NCBI RefSeq assembly: GCF_015351595.1
Contig: NZ_JADKPT010000001.1
Span: 310,001 to 374,000, forward strand
Source: Flavobacterium sp. LC2016-12
GTDB lineage: Bacteria > Bacteroidota > Bacteroidia > Flavobacteriales > Flavobacteriaceae
Length of the DNA stretch: 64,000 nt
Direction of reading: 5' to 3'
A program made the position numbers and the translations under genes. Of the stretch, positions 18,683 through 27,834 are shown piece by piece (within the stretch, counting starts at the first letter, position 1; each line of letters begins with the position of its first letter). The notes beneath the pieces were generated by a model, which was not told where the DNA came from, made no database searches, and saw only the letters and a program-made list of their open reading frames with translations.

Positions 18683-21600
18683 TTATTGTATAATTAATTT
18701 TCTCACTTTACTTCCTTGCTGAGATTCAAATAGTACAAAATAAATTCCTGATGAAAGTCCGCTTATATTAAAGTTGAATGAATACGCATCTTTTCCATTT
18801 TCACTTCTGGAAGCAATTACTACATTATTATTTAGGTTATACACTTTTATACTGGCAGGCATTATTTTGTCTAATGTTACATCGACAGTAAATAATCCGT
18901 TAGAAGGATTTGGATAAACTTTCAGGTCGAATTTTTTCTGTAAATCAGTATCATCCGGATCTACATATTCTCCTTCTGTAACCAAAATTGTTTTGGTTTG
19001 AAAAGCCGTACATCTTCCTTTTTCTGTATTCAATGTAATGTCGTATTCGCCTGCTTTCGTAAAACTCATTTCGGCATAATCTCCATTATTCATTGTTACA
19101 ACTGCTTCTGGAGGCAATTTCCATTTAATATTATCTGCCTTTGGATTACTGATATCCACTATGATGAATTTCTCATTTACAAATACCTGTGAAGACATGG
19201 CAAACTCAGAACTAATTGCCGATTCCTGACTTGATATGGTAATGGTATCTGTTGCCTGGCAACCTAATTTATTTGTTACAACCACTGTATAATCAGCAGG
19301 CTGAGAAACTGTAATAATTGGATTTGTACTTTTGAAACCTTTATCTGAAGTCCATAAATAAGTTGCTTTATCATCATCTATAGAGGCATTTATAGTTAGG
19401 CTTTGTTCATAGCAAAGTGTAACATCTTCACCCAGGTAAATGACATCTTTTGGAGGGTCTATAACGGTATAATTTCTGGTTATTTTACAACCTCTAAAAT
19501 CTGTAATTTCTATTGAATATTTGCCAGCAGATGCATTGTTTAAGATGTTTGTTTTCTCACCAGTATTCCATAAATAAGTATATGGAGCAGTACCAGCAAT
19601 TGGAGTTACAACAATTTTTGCATCAGAACCAAGATAACAGGTAGGCATTTTAATTGTTTCTGAAGCGTCTAAGTGAGGCGGTGCGACAAAAGAAATAGAT
19701 TTAGTTATGCTACAACCGTTAAAATCGGTAACAGTTACAGAATAATTTCCTGGAGCTGCATTTGTTAAAACTTCGGTAGTTGCTCCGGTATTCCATAAGT
19801 AACGATAAGGTTTTGTTCCGCCAGTTGGTGCAGACGTAATAGTCCAATCCTTTCCATCGCCACAAAGTGTATAATCCGCAGAAAGAGTATTGTCTACTTT
19901 TTGAGGTTCAATTATTGTAAATAAGTCACTCTTTGAAACGTTATCTTTAGTATCCGTTACCTCAACATAGTAAGTTCCGATCCCTAGATTTCCTAATGTT
20001 ATATTTGTTCCTAACACACCATTGCCCGGAACAGAAAACCATTTGTAAGTATAACCCGGAAGACCGCCAGAAGCATTTGCTCTAAGACTTGCATTTTTAT
20101 CGCTGTTGCATAAAACAGCGTTAACTGGAGTTATCTTAACCACTAACAATGAAGGTTGTTTTACTTCGTAAAGTTCTGACGTTACAGAACAGCCTTTTGC
20201 ATCTGTAACAACAGCATAATATTTACCTGCGGCTAAATTTGATGCTGTTGAAGTAGTTCCTGTTACTTGAATATTTGCACTTGTAAACCATTGGTAATTA
20301 TAGGCTGAAGTTCCTCCTTGAACAGTGATATTGATACTTCCGTTAGAAAGGCCAAAACCTGTTGCAGGTATAATTATATTTTGACTAATTAGAAGTTGTT
20401 TTGGTTCTGTAATTTTAACATTCACAATCGATGTATAATTACAGCCTTTATTGTCTTGCACTTGTATATCGTAAGTGTTTGCTTTTAAATTAGGAATGAC
20501 GGCAGTTAAATTATCAAATGCTATCCAATTGCCATATCCGGAATCTTGTGATTTGTAGCGATATTGAAAACTATTGCTTCCACCTGTGGCCGTTAAAGTA
20601 ATGGTACCATCGTTGTAGCCTAAACAGCTTACATTTTTTTGTGTATTTGTTACTACAATTGGATCTGGTTGATTAATGACAATTGATTTACTGGTAACTT
20701 CTACTTTATTAAAATCTTTTACAACAGCATAATAGGTTCCAATTTCAAGATTGTTTAATAATGCACTGGATTCGTTTGGAATCTTTGCTCCATTTTTATA
20801 CCAGGAAATAGTTCTTATACCAAATCCTCCGTTCACAACTGCAGTTATGGAAGCGTTCTTTCCATTGTTACAAGTGATTTCGGCCGATTGAGTGATGCTA
20901 ATTTCTAATACATTATTATTAAAATCAAATTCTGTTGATTTTGTACATCCGGTTGCATCAGTTGCAGAAACCGTAAAGATGCTTGAAGCAAGATTTGTAA
21001 AATCAACTTGTTTTAAAGTTGAATTTGGTACATCTTTGATAATAGTTCCGTTGCTGTCTTTGCATACGTATCTGTAAGGTGCAACTCCGCCAACGATTTC
21101 AATATGAAGTGCACCGTTACTATTTCCAGCAGTTGGAATAGTTGGTACAATTTTATCTAAATCAAATCCGAAATCCTGAGGCTGATCTATTACAATATTA
21201 TTTAAAGTTCCTACACATAAATTTCCATCATAAACCGTAACAGAATAAATCCCTTTTCTTAAGGTGTACTGGTTTTTAGCAGTACTTCCGTTACTCCACA
21301 AATAGGTATATACAGGAGCTCCTGCCACAATATCCGGAGTACCTCCAACAACATTAATTTCAGCGACTCCATCAAATCCGTCATAACATGTAACATTTTG
21401 TTTATTCGCCATCGTAACAATAATTTGTGTAGGCTGTGTAATTTCAAACAAAGGAGAAGTTGTCTGATTATCATTTGAATCAATAACAGTTACATAGTAT
21501 TTACCTTTTGGAATGTTTCCTGTTGTTGCTTGTGAATCTACGGTTGTATTGATTAAAGTACCATTTTCTCTGTACCATTTGTAAGTATAAAATCCTTGTG

Positions 21601-24600
21601 CAGTTGGCACACCAGTTCCAACAGTAGCTAGTGCTCTTAAAATACCTGATCCGTCAAAACAATCAATGGTTTTTGCGATTGCGATAGACACTTTAAGCTC
21701 TAATGGTTCTGTAATAGTAAATGGTTTTTCAGCAGTACAATTTTTGCTGTCGGTTACAATTACTTTATATGCTCCAGCTAATTGATTGTCTAAAACAGCT
21801 GTGGTTTGACCTGTAATTTCTACGTTGTTTTTAAACCATTTATATGTATAAGCTGGAGTTCCACCAAAAATTTGAACGACTATTTTTCCATTGCTCAAGC
21901 CAAATCCAGACGCATTTTGTACATTATCGCTAGCGATTACTAAATCATCTGTTGGCTCTGTAATTGTAATTGTTTTATTAATTGAACAGTTTACGGCATT
22001 ATTATCTGATACCATCACAGTGTAAGTGCCGGCTGGAAGACCAGTAATATTGGTTTTTCCGTTATTATTTGCCGAATCGTAATTCCATATAATACTATAA
22101 TCGGAAGAACCTCCCGTTAGTGTTAGACTTATTGTTCCATCGTTTCCGCCTTTACAGGAAACATCTGTTTTAATATTAGTTATTGCCAATGGGTCAGGCT
22201 GAGTAATAGTATATTCATTTATTCCATATGATATGTTGCTTTCTTGATCTGTAACAGCAACAATATATTTTCCGGCACCTAAATTATGAACTGTTTTTGT
22301 TGTTGATAATATATCTGTTGGAGCTAAAACATTATACCATTTGTAAATGTAATCAGGAACTCCTCCAATAACAGTTGCGGTTAATTCTGCAGTTTTATCA
22401 CCATAACATTTTACCTGAGTGTTTTGTGCCATTTCAATACTTTTAATTTCTAATAGATCTGGCTGTGTTAAGTTATATTCTTTGTTTACAGAACAATTGT
22501 TTTTATCTATGACAGTAACCACATAAGTTCCAATTGGGAGCTTATCTATTCTGTTTGTAGTGGCAATTACGTCAGAACTTCCTTTTAATCTCCATGCATA
22601 CGTATAAGTGCCGGCTCCTTCGCTTCCTTCAACAGCAAGAATACCATTTTGGGTTTCGAAACCCGTTAAGTTCTTTTCAGTAATAGTTTCTATAGCTAAT
22701 GGAGCGTTTGGCTGAGTAATTTTAATGTCTTTCAGTTCAGTTGTACACTTGTTTTTATCAGTAACTAAAAGATTATAAGTTCCTGCATAAATTGCCGATA
22801 AATTATCTGTAGTTGCTGTATAATTAGAGTCTTCAACTTTTGTCCACGAATAGGTATAATTTCCGTTATTTGGAATTCCGCCTTCAACCTTGATTTTAAT
22901 TGCTCCAGTATTTTCTCCATAGCATAAAATATTTACAGCGGAATCAAATGTAATTTTAAGCGGATCTGGTTGTGAAAGCGTAATTTCCGCACTTGTTATC
23001 GCGCCAACCTGATCGGATACAATTACTTTATATCTTCCAGTTTCTTTTTCTGGAATCGTATTAATTGTACCAGGAATATCAACAAATTTGTCGTCAATAT
23101 ACTTAAACCATTTATACGTGTATTCTTTAACTCCTCCACTAACTTCGGCTGTTATTTCTCCATCTGAATTTCCAAAACATTGGATGGAAGAACTTTCTTT
23201 TAGTTCCACTTTTAGCACAGGATTCTCTTCAACGGTAAAAATTTTACTTTCACTACAAGAGTTAGCATCCGTTACAGTTAGAGTATAGTCGCCGGCTTTA
23301 AGTCCGCTAATATCTTTTGTGTCAGAGGGAGATGGAATAGTAGTGCTTGAAGTCCACTTATATTTAAGCGTTCCTGTACCTCCAGTCGCGGCCGCAATTG
23401 AAATTGCTCCGGTACTTTGCCCATTTATTAAAACTTTTGTTATTGTGGGGGTCGGAATTTCAATTATTTTAGGTTCAATAATCGTAAAAGAAACTGTAGC
23501 CGTACAACTTTTCGCATCAGTAACTGTTACTGTATAATCGCCTGCTTCAAGTGTTACACTGCTGTTTGTCGTATAATCAAAAGATAAACCGTCTTTTTTC
23601 CAGGTATAAGTATAATTTGGACTTCCTCCTTTAGCTGTTATGGTCGCTTTTCCATCTTTTGCTCCAAAGCAAGAAATTGATGAAAAGCTATTTGTAGCCT
23701 CAAGAGGGGTATCTGGGGCATTAATAGTCTCCTCTGCAAATACGTAGATTATATTATTCTTGTTATCTTTGACTTCAACTCTATAGGTCCCTTTCGCAAG
23801 GCTATTAATTGTTTTAGTATCTATTTTAAGATCAGTTACATCAGGACCATTCACTTCATACCAATTGTAAAAATAAGTAGATCCATTTCCACCTGTCGCT
23901 TCAGCAATCAAACTACCTGTTTTTTCACCATAGCAGTTCACATCTGTAAGTTTTGTGATGGTTACATTTAAAGCATCTAAAACAATTTTTTCAGAAGCTT
24001 TAAAACAATTATTAGCATCGGTTACAGTAACTATATATACTCCGTTTTCTAAGCCAGTAGTTACTCCAGAATCATTTGTATTGGTAGTAAATGGATCTCC
24101 GCCCTTTGTCCATGTATACGTATATTTTCCATTGTTTGGAGTTCCTCCCTGAACTGTAACGGTTATTTGTCCATCCTTAGCTGTTTTGCTTGTTGGCTGG
24201 ATTCTTTCTGTCTTTACAATTATTAATTCATCTGGTGCAGTGTTAATTGATAAAGGTTTATCTTCTGGACTTAATAGATCACATTTTAAAGCATCGGTAA
24301 TAGTATAAGAATATGATCCGGAAGGAACACTAATAGTCGAGGTATAAACACCATTATTGTTAACAACCGGTGTATTGGCAATAGTATTGTTAGAACCATT
24401 TTTCCAAACGATACTATAGCCGGCAGTTCCTCCATTTATTGTTAATGTAATACTTCCATTATCTCCAAAACATTTTGGATGGGATATTACCTCGGTTGCT
24501 TTAATTTGTGGATTTGAATCTAAGAATACTGGCTTAGAGAAAGCACTGTGACCAGCTTCGTCAAATACTTTGACTTTATAATATCCGGCCTCTAAACCGG

Positions 24601-25153
24601 AGACAGTTTTACCATTCTTTTTTGTTTCTAGTTCACTGATTCCATCTATATCCGTTCCGTACCATTCGTATTGATAATCTGGAATTACATTTTCGGGTAG
24701 AAAAGGATAGCCGCCTATAGCAGAAGCGGTTAATGTTCCGGTGTTGTCACCATAACATTCGATTAAGTCATGTTTATCGATAATAACCTCAAGTTGTTTT
24801 GGCTGTTGAATAATAAACTCTTTAGAGGCAGTACATCCATTAGCGTCACTAACACTAACAATATATACTCCTGCTAAGAATTGTTTGTACGAAGTTGGGG
24901 TGTCAAAACTACCATTATCTTTTGTCCAAGTTTCTTTGTAAGTCGTAGTACCTCCAGTAATTTGAAAGTTTTCAATCTTACCATTAGGTATGTTGAGAAT
25001 AGTTGCATCAATTGCCTTTCCTGAAATTGCAAGTACAGCCGGCCTTTTTATATTTACGGTTTTTGCCCCTTCGCTGTCAACATCTGAAGGATTTGTTTGA
25101 GAGTAACCCAATAACCCAAAAAAGAATAGTAGTAATATAAAATTTTTTTTCAT
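18683..25153 (-). CDS. SprB-like giant surface adhesin with T9SS type A sorting tail
   Basis: 2156 aa with signal peptide MKKNFILLLFFFGLLGYSQ. Residues about 45-1950 hold about 22 SprB-type repeats of near 85-90 residues, each of the form C(F/Y)G...(I/V)xGGxPxYTYxW...AGxYxVTVTDxxxC...ITxP. They are followed by one or two Ig/PKD-like modules (LCYEQSLTINASID; YVDPDD) and a C-terminal sorting domain: VYPNPSNGLFTVDV, then SIKVYNLNNNVV and GLSSGIYFVLFESQQGSKVRKLIIQ. This is the classic type A signal for T9SS export. SprB of F. johnsoniae is a mobile gliding adhesin; this protein is shorter and lies in a toxin-like cluster, so a different partner role is likely. Cysteines follow a strict three-repeat period (see findings). 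Confidence 0.88.
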   Translation of the reverse strand: MKKNFILLLFFFGLLGYSQTNPSDVDSEGAKTVNIKRPAVLAISGKAIDATILNIPNGKIENFQITGGTTTYKETWTKDNGSFDTPTSYKQFLAGVYIVSVSDANGCTASKEFIIQQPKQLEVIIDKHDLIECYGDNTGTLTASAIGGYPFLPENVIPDYQYEWYGTDIDGISELETKKNGKTVSGLEAGYYKVKVFDEAGHSAFSKPVFLDSNPQIKATEVISHPKCFGDNGSITLTINGGTAGYSIVWKNGSNNTIANTPVVNNNGVYTSTISVPSGSYSYTITDALKCDLLSPEDKPLSINTAPDELIIVKTERIQPTSKTAKDGQITVTVQGGTPNNGKYTYTWTKGGDPFTTNTNDSGVTTGLENGVYIVTVTDANNCFKASEKIVLDALNVTITKLTDVNCYGEKTGSLIAEATGGNGSTYFYNWYEVNGPDVTDLKIDTKTINSLAKGTYRVEVKDNKNNIIYVFAEETINAPDTPLEATNSFSSISCFGAKDGKATITAKGGSPNYTYTWKKDGLSFDYTTNSSVTLEAGDYTVTVTDAKSCTATVSFTIIEPKIIEIPTPTITKVLINGQSTGAISIAAATGGTGTLKYKWTSSTTIPSPSDTKDISGLKAGDYTLTVTDANSCSESKIFTVEENPVLKVELKESSSIQCFGNSDGEITAEVSGGVKEYTYKWFKYIDDKFVDIPGTINTIPEKETGRYKVIVSDQVGAITSAEITLSQPDPLKITFDSAVNILCYGENTGAIKIKVEGGIPNNGNYTYSWTKVEDSNYTATTDNLSAIYAGTYNLLVTDKNKCTTELKDIKITQPNAPLAIETITEKNLTGFETQNGILAVEGSEGAGTYTYAWRLKGSSDVIATTNRIDKLPIGTYVVTVIDKNNCSVNKEYNLTQPDLLEIKSIEMAQNTQVKCYGDKTAELTATVIGGVPDYIYKWYNVLAPTDILSTTKTVHNLGAGKYIVAVTDQESNISYGINEYTITQPDPLAITNIKTDVSCKGGNDGTISLTLTGGSSDYSIIWNYDSANNNGKTNITGLPAGTYTVMVSDNNAVNCSINKTITITEPTDDLVIASDNVQNASGFGLSNGKIVVQIFGGTPAYTYKWFKNNVEITGQTTAVLDNQLAGAYKVIVTDSKNCTAEKPFTITEPLELKVSIAIAKTIDCFDGSGILRALATVGTGVPTAQGFYTYKWYRENGTLINTTVDSQATTGNIPKGKYYVTVIDSNDNQTTSPLFEITQPTQIIVTMANKQNVTCYDGFDGVAEINVVGGTPDIVAGAPVYTYLWSNGSTAKNQYTLRKGIYSVTVYDGNLCVGTLNNIVIDQPQDFGFDLDKIVPTIPTAGNSNGALHIEIVGGVAPYRYVCKDSNGTIIKDVPNSTLKQVDFTNLASSIFTVSATDATGCTKSTEFDFNNNVLEISITQSAEITCNNGKNASITAVVNGGFGIRTISWYKNGAKIPNESSALLNNLEIGTYYAVVKDFNKVEVTSKSIVINQPDPIVVTNTQKNVSCLGYNDGTITLTATGGSNSFQYRYKSQDSGYGNWIAFDNLTAVIPNLKANTYDIQVQDNKGCNYTSIVNVKITEPKQLLISQNIIIPATGFGLSNGSINITVQGGTSAYNYQWFTSANIQVTGTTSTASNLAAGKYYAVVTDAKGCSVTSELYEVKQPSLLVVKITPVNAVLCNSDKNASLRANASGGLPGYTYKWFSVPGNGVLGTNITLGNLGIGTYYVEVTDTKDNVSKSDLFTIIEPQKVDNTLSADYTLCGDGKDWTITSAPTGGTKPYRYLWNTGATTEVLTNAAPGNYSVTVTDFNGCSITKSISFVAPPHLDASETIKMPTCYLGSDAKIVVTPIAGTAPYTYLWNTGEKTNILNNASAGKYSIEITDFRGCKITRNYTVIDPPKDVIYLGEDVTLCYEQSLTINASIDDDKATYLWTSDKGFKSTNPIITVSQPADYTVVVTNKLGCQATDTITISSQESAISSEFAMSSQVFVNEKFIIVDISNPKADNIKWKLPPEAVVTMNNGDYAEMSFTKAGEYDITLNTEKGRCTAFQTKTILVTEGEYVDPDDTDLQKKFDLKVYPNPSNGLFTVDVTLDKIMPASIKVYNLNNNVVIASRSENGKDAYSFNFNISGLSSGIYFVLFESQQGSKVRKLIIQ

Positions 25154-25177
25154 AAATATTTTTTATTAAAAATTGGG

Positions 25178-26407
25178 TTATTTTGTTTCTAGGCAGCCAA
25201 ATTTGTCAATTACTTTTACTTTGTGATTTCCGTCAGTAGCAATTGGAATTACAATAGGGTCTGTAAAGCCTTTACTGATAGCACCATCATCCAAAAAGTA
25301 AAAATAGGGTGGTGTTCCCCCTGAAGGAGTAATTAAAATACCTGCATCTCCATCATTGCATTTAGGTTGTACGGGAGTGGCTTGATATGAAAACTTGCTG
25401 GAACTATCAATTTTAAATGTTAATGAGACTACCGGGCTGGAACCAATTTCTATACTATCATCTGAAAGACTTTGAGTTTGGTATTTTATAATATAGTCAC
25501 CTGCTTTTCTATTAGTCCAGGTATAAGAATTATTAATAAGATCATCTTTCTTTACAAAAATGTGTTCAAGGAAAGCTACATTTGTACCGTCTGTTGTATA
25601 AAGGGTTATAAGAAATTTATCATTACTGCTTAGTTCAGGTTTCGGGTTAAATTCAAGCGTAACACTGCCAGTTGATTGGCCAAAACAGTTTACTTTTCCA
25701 GTCGCTGGAGGATTGACTGCTAAATCAGGAGAACAACCGACAATTTTGTACGTCGTTATATTTGTAAACATTGTTTGATAACCCGATCGGAAATGAATAT
25801 TTTGTTGATTTGTATAGCCTTCTAAATCTTTTACATAAAAAGAGATTGTGTTTTTTTCCTGATATTGAGCCGGAAAATTTTGCCAGCCTCCATTATCTAA
25901 TTTGTATTGCCAGTTCCATCCTCCTTTTAAAGTTAAAATTTCTCTGGGACATGTTTCTTTTGTTTTTGGTAGGCCAGTTACAGGATCAATTTCAGTAGCA
26001 GGATCGATAATATGTAGACCTATAATTTCAGAATCAGCAAAACATCCGCCAAAATAGGCAGTTTCAAAATTATCTTTATTATAAGGTATTATTACATATT
26101 GTTCATTTGGATTAAATGGTATTTTGCAATCCTGCCCATTTTTATTACCAGCTGTTGATGATCTGCACTTTATTTGATTTGGATCATCTGTTACATAGAA
26201 AAAATCATATTCTACGACTTCGGTATTTTCAGTATTACTGCCTTTTGAAATTTGCTCACTACCTAAAATGATTGTATGGTTTCCGGCGTGGCTTCCATTC
26301 CATCCTTGTGATGGGCTAAAGGTTGTTTTTATTAAAATACCATATTCCTGTGCATTTGAATTGCAGCAAATTATAAGGAAAATAAATAAGAGTACTTTTT
26401 TTATCAT
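25178..26407 (-). CDS. Exported protein ending in a single SprB-type repeat (paralog of 26404-27585)
   Basis: 409 aa from MIKKVLLFIFLIICCNSNAQ (26407). This start overlaps the previous stop as ATGA (26404-26407), a coupled start; the ORF start at 26428 lacks a signal peptide. The first 220 residues are unrecognised and Cys/Trp-rich. A module VNCFGQSTGSVTLEFNP with a PELSSNDKFLI stretch follows, also seen in the neighbour. The C-terminus is one SprB-type repeat (PKCNDGDAGILITPSGGTPPYFYF...HKVKVIDKFGCLETK) that stops straight after its second Cys. There is no sorting tail, so retention or export must depend on a partner. The SprB-like adhesin gene follows 24 bases later. Confidence 0.7.
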   Translation of the reverse strand: MIKKVLLFIFLIICCNSNAQEYGILIKTTFSPSQGWNGSHAGNHTIILGSEQISKGSNTENTEVVEYDFFYVTDDPNQIKCRSSTAGNKNGQDCKIPFNPNEQYVIIPYNKDNFETAYFGGCFADSEIIGLHIIDPATEIDPVTGLPKTKETCPREILTLKGGWNWQYKLDNGGWQNFPAQYQEKNTISFYVKDLEGYTNQQNIHFRSGYQTMFTNITTYKIVGCSPDLAVNPPATGKVNCFGQSTGSVTLEFNPKPELSSNDKFLITLYTTDGTNVAFLEHIFVKKDDLINNSYTWTNRKAGDYIIKYQTQSLSDDSIEIGSSPVVSLTFKIDSSSKFSYQATPVQPKCNDGDAGILITPSGGTPPYFYFLDDGAISKGFTDPIVIPIATDGNHKVKVIDKFGCLETK

Positions 26408-27585
26408 AATTCTGGTTTTTGTATACAATCTTTACTGTCAATTACTGTGATTTTATGATTTCCCTCGGCTAATTCATTTGGTACGAGAAATGGACTTGTG
26501 AAGGAATGTTTATTTGCAATAGTTTCTGTTCCCAAATAATAATAGTAAGGTGGATTTCCTCCTGTTGCAGAAATTTGTATTTTGCCTAATTTGTCATTAC
26601 ATACTGGCTGTAAAATTGTTACTTCAAACTTTAGTTTTTCTTTTGGTGTAATTGTAAATAAAAGATCTTTTACAGCTTCGGATGGAGAATTTTCTCCCAA
26701 TTGTGTTTGATAGCTGAAATTATAGGTTCCAGCTGGGATGTTCTTCCATTTATATACATTATCAGTGATTTTTTCAACGTCTTGCTTTGCAGATGTTGAA
26801 GAGAAATATAAATCAGTGCCCACTAGATTGCGACTGAATAGAAATTTTTCGTTATTATTTGAATCTAAAGGTCTGCTAAATGTGAAAAGAACTTCACCAT
26901 TACTGTAATTACAGAATGTATAGTTAGGATTTGATGTGTTAAGTAAAGTTGGGGAACAAAGAATAAAGACAAATGGATGGTATGTATAGACCTGTGTTCC
27001 TGTAAATTTTGCCCTAAAGTATGTTGTTTTGTTAATTCCAGAACCATCGGAATATATCTGGTTATAGGGTAGGGTTAGCGTATTCACATTAGAGTTTGGA
27101 ATTGCTTCATAAACATTGCTGCCTACTTTTTTTACTTCCCATCTTTCAATACTTCCCGAGCAAGATAAACCAGTTGTGATACATCCAGTGTTATTTATGC
27201 TCATTTCTTGCAGATTAGCTTTTAATCCCCACGGGTCTCCATCTGTAGATGTACTGTAACTACAACTACCACTGCTAAAAACAACAGTAGAAGCTAGACC
27301 ATATGGGAAAGGATAACACCAATCATCACCTGTTGGTTCACATGTTCCCTGATGAATTATTTTCGCAGGTCTTATGTTGGTTTCAAAACTAACATTTGGA
27401 AAATTAGTGTAATCTGCATTTGTGGGAATAATTATGTTGTTATTGCTGTCATACAAATTAAACGCTTCTCCTCCTAAAGAAGAGCAGCCACAACTAAACA
27501 ATGCACCTTGCACATTAACCCTGTATGTAGTTTGTGCAAAGTTTTTTAAAGACAGTAATATTAAAAAGAGTAAAATTTTTTTCAT
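26404..27585 (-). CDS. Exported protein ending in a single SprB-type repeat (paralog of 25178-26407)
   Basis: 393 aa, signal peptide MKKILLFLILLSLKNFAQ. The N-terminal 200 residues are rich in Cys (FSCGCSSLGGEAF, CEPTGDDWCYPF, GSCSYST, CITTGLSCSG), suggesting several disulfides outside the cytoplasm. A middle module (FCNYSNGEVLFTFSRPL...NEKFLFSRNLVG) parallels one in the next gene. The protein ends in one SprB-type repeat: VCNDKLGKIQISATGGNPPYYYYLG and NHKITVIDSKDCIQKPEL. It is translationally coupled (ATGA) to its paralog. No sorting tail is present. Function unknown; with its neighbours it is likely part of a surface complex. Confidence 0.7.
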   Translation of the reverse strand: MKKILLFLILLSLKNFAQTTYRVNVQGALFSCGCSSLGGEAFNLYDSNNNIIIPTNADYTNFPNVSFETNIRPAKIIHQGTCEPTGDDWCYPFPYGLASTVVFSSGSCSYSTSTDGDPWGLKANLQEMSINNTGCITTGLSCSGSIERWEVKKVGSNVYEAIPNSNVNTLTLPYNQIYSDGSGINKTTYFRAKFTGTQVYTYHPFVFILCSPTLLNTSNPNYTFCNYSNGEVLFTFSRPLDSNNNEKFLFSRNLVGTDLYFSSTSAKQDVEKITDNVYKWKNIPAGTYNFSYQTQLGENSPSEAVKDLLFTITPKEKLKFEVTILQPVCNDKLGKIQISATGGNPPYYYYLGTETIANKHSFTSPFLVPNELAEGNHKITVIDSKDCIQKPEL

Positions 27586-27834
27586 TTATTTTCAATACAT
27601 TTAGTACCAGCTGCAAAACCATTCCATGTAAATTGCTTATTTATAATCTCTGAAGCATTGACGATTTTACTTTTCTTAAAAAAAACCTTCAAATAAGTAG
27701 TAATTTTGCCGCCATACTTCAATAAAAATAATTCCTCCGAATAACTTTTTGAACACAAATAAAAATATCGAAAGAATAAGTATTTAACTATTCTTGATTT
27801 TTAAAGCGTGAAAAAGTAAAAAATTGCTCATATA
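27586..27834. other. Gap inside the minus-strand cluster
   Basis: 249 bases without a supported gene. On the minus strand a 58-codon frame from a TTG at 27758 ends in TGA at 27582, overlapping the next ATG; it has no ATG and no clear ribosome site, so it is not called. A TAATTTTG on the plus strand (27701-27708) looks like a -7 element but points away from the cluster and has no -33 partner. Confidence 0.4.

Noticed and set aside
18683..25153. CRISPR-like or DNA-level tandem array in the adhesin gene
   Set aside because: The repeats exist at protein level with diverged DNA; no short identical direct repeats with unique spacers.
27701..27708. TAATTTTG resembling a plus-strand -7 element
   Set aside because: No -33 element, no downstream plus-strand gene; likely chance in AT-rich DNA.
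27582..27758. 58-codon minus-strand frame ending in TGA that overlaps the ATG of the next gene
   Set aside because: No ATG; only a TTG start, no ribosome site and no recognisable family. Any gene starting ATGA creates such an overlap.
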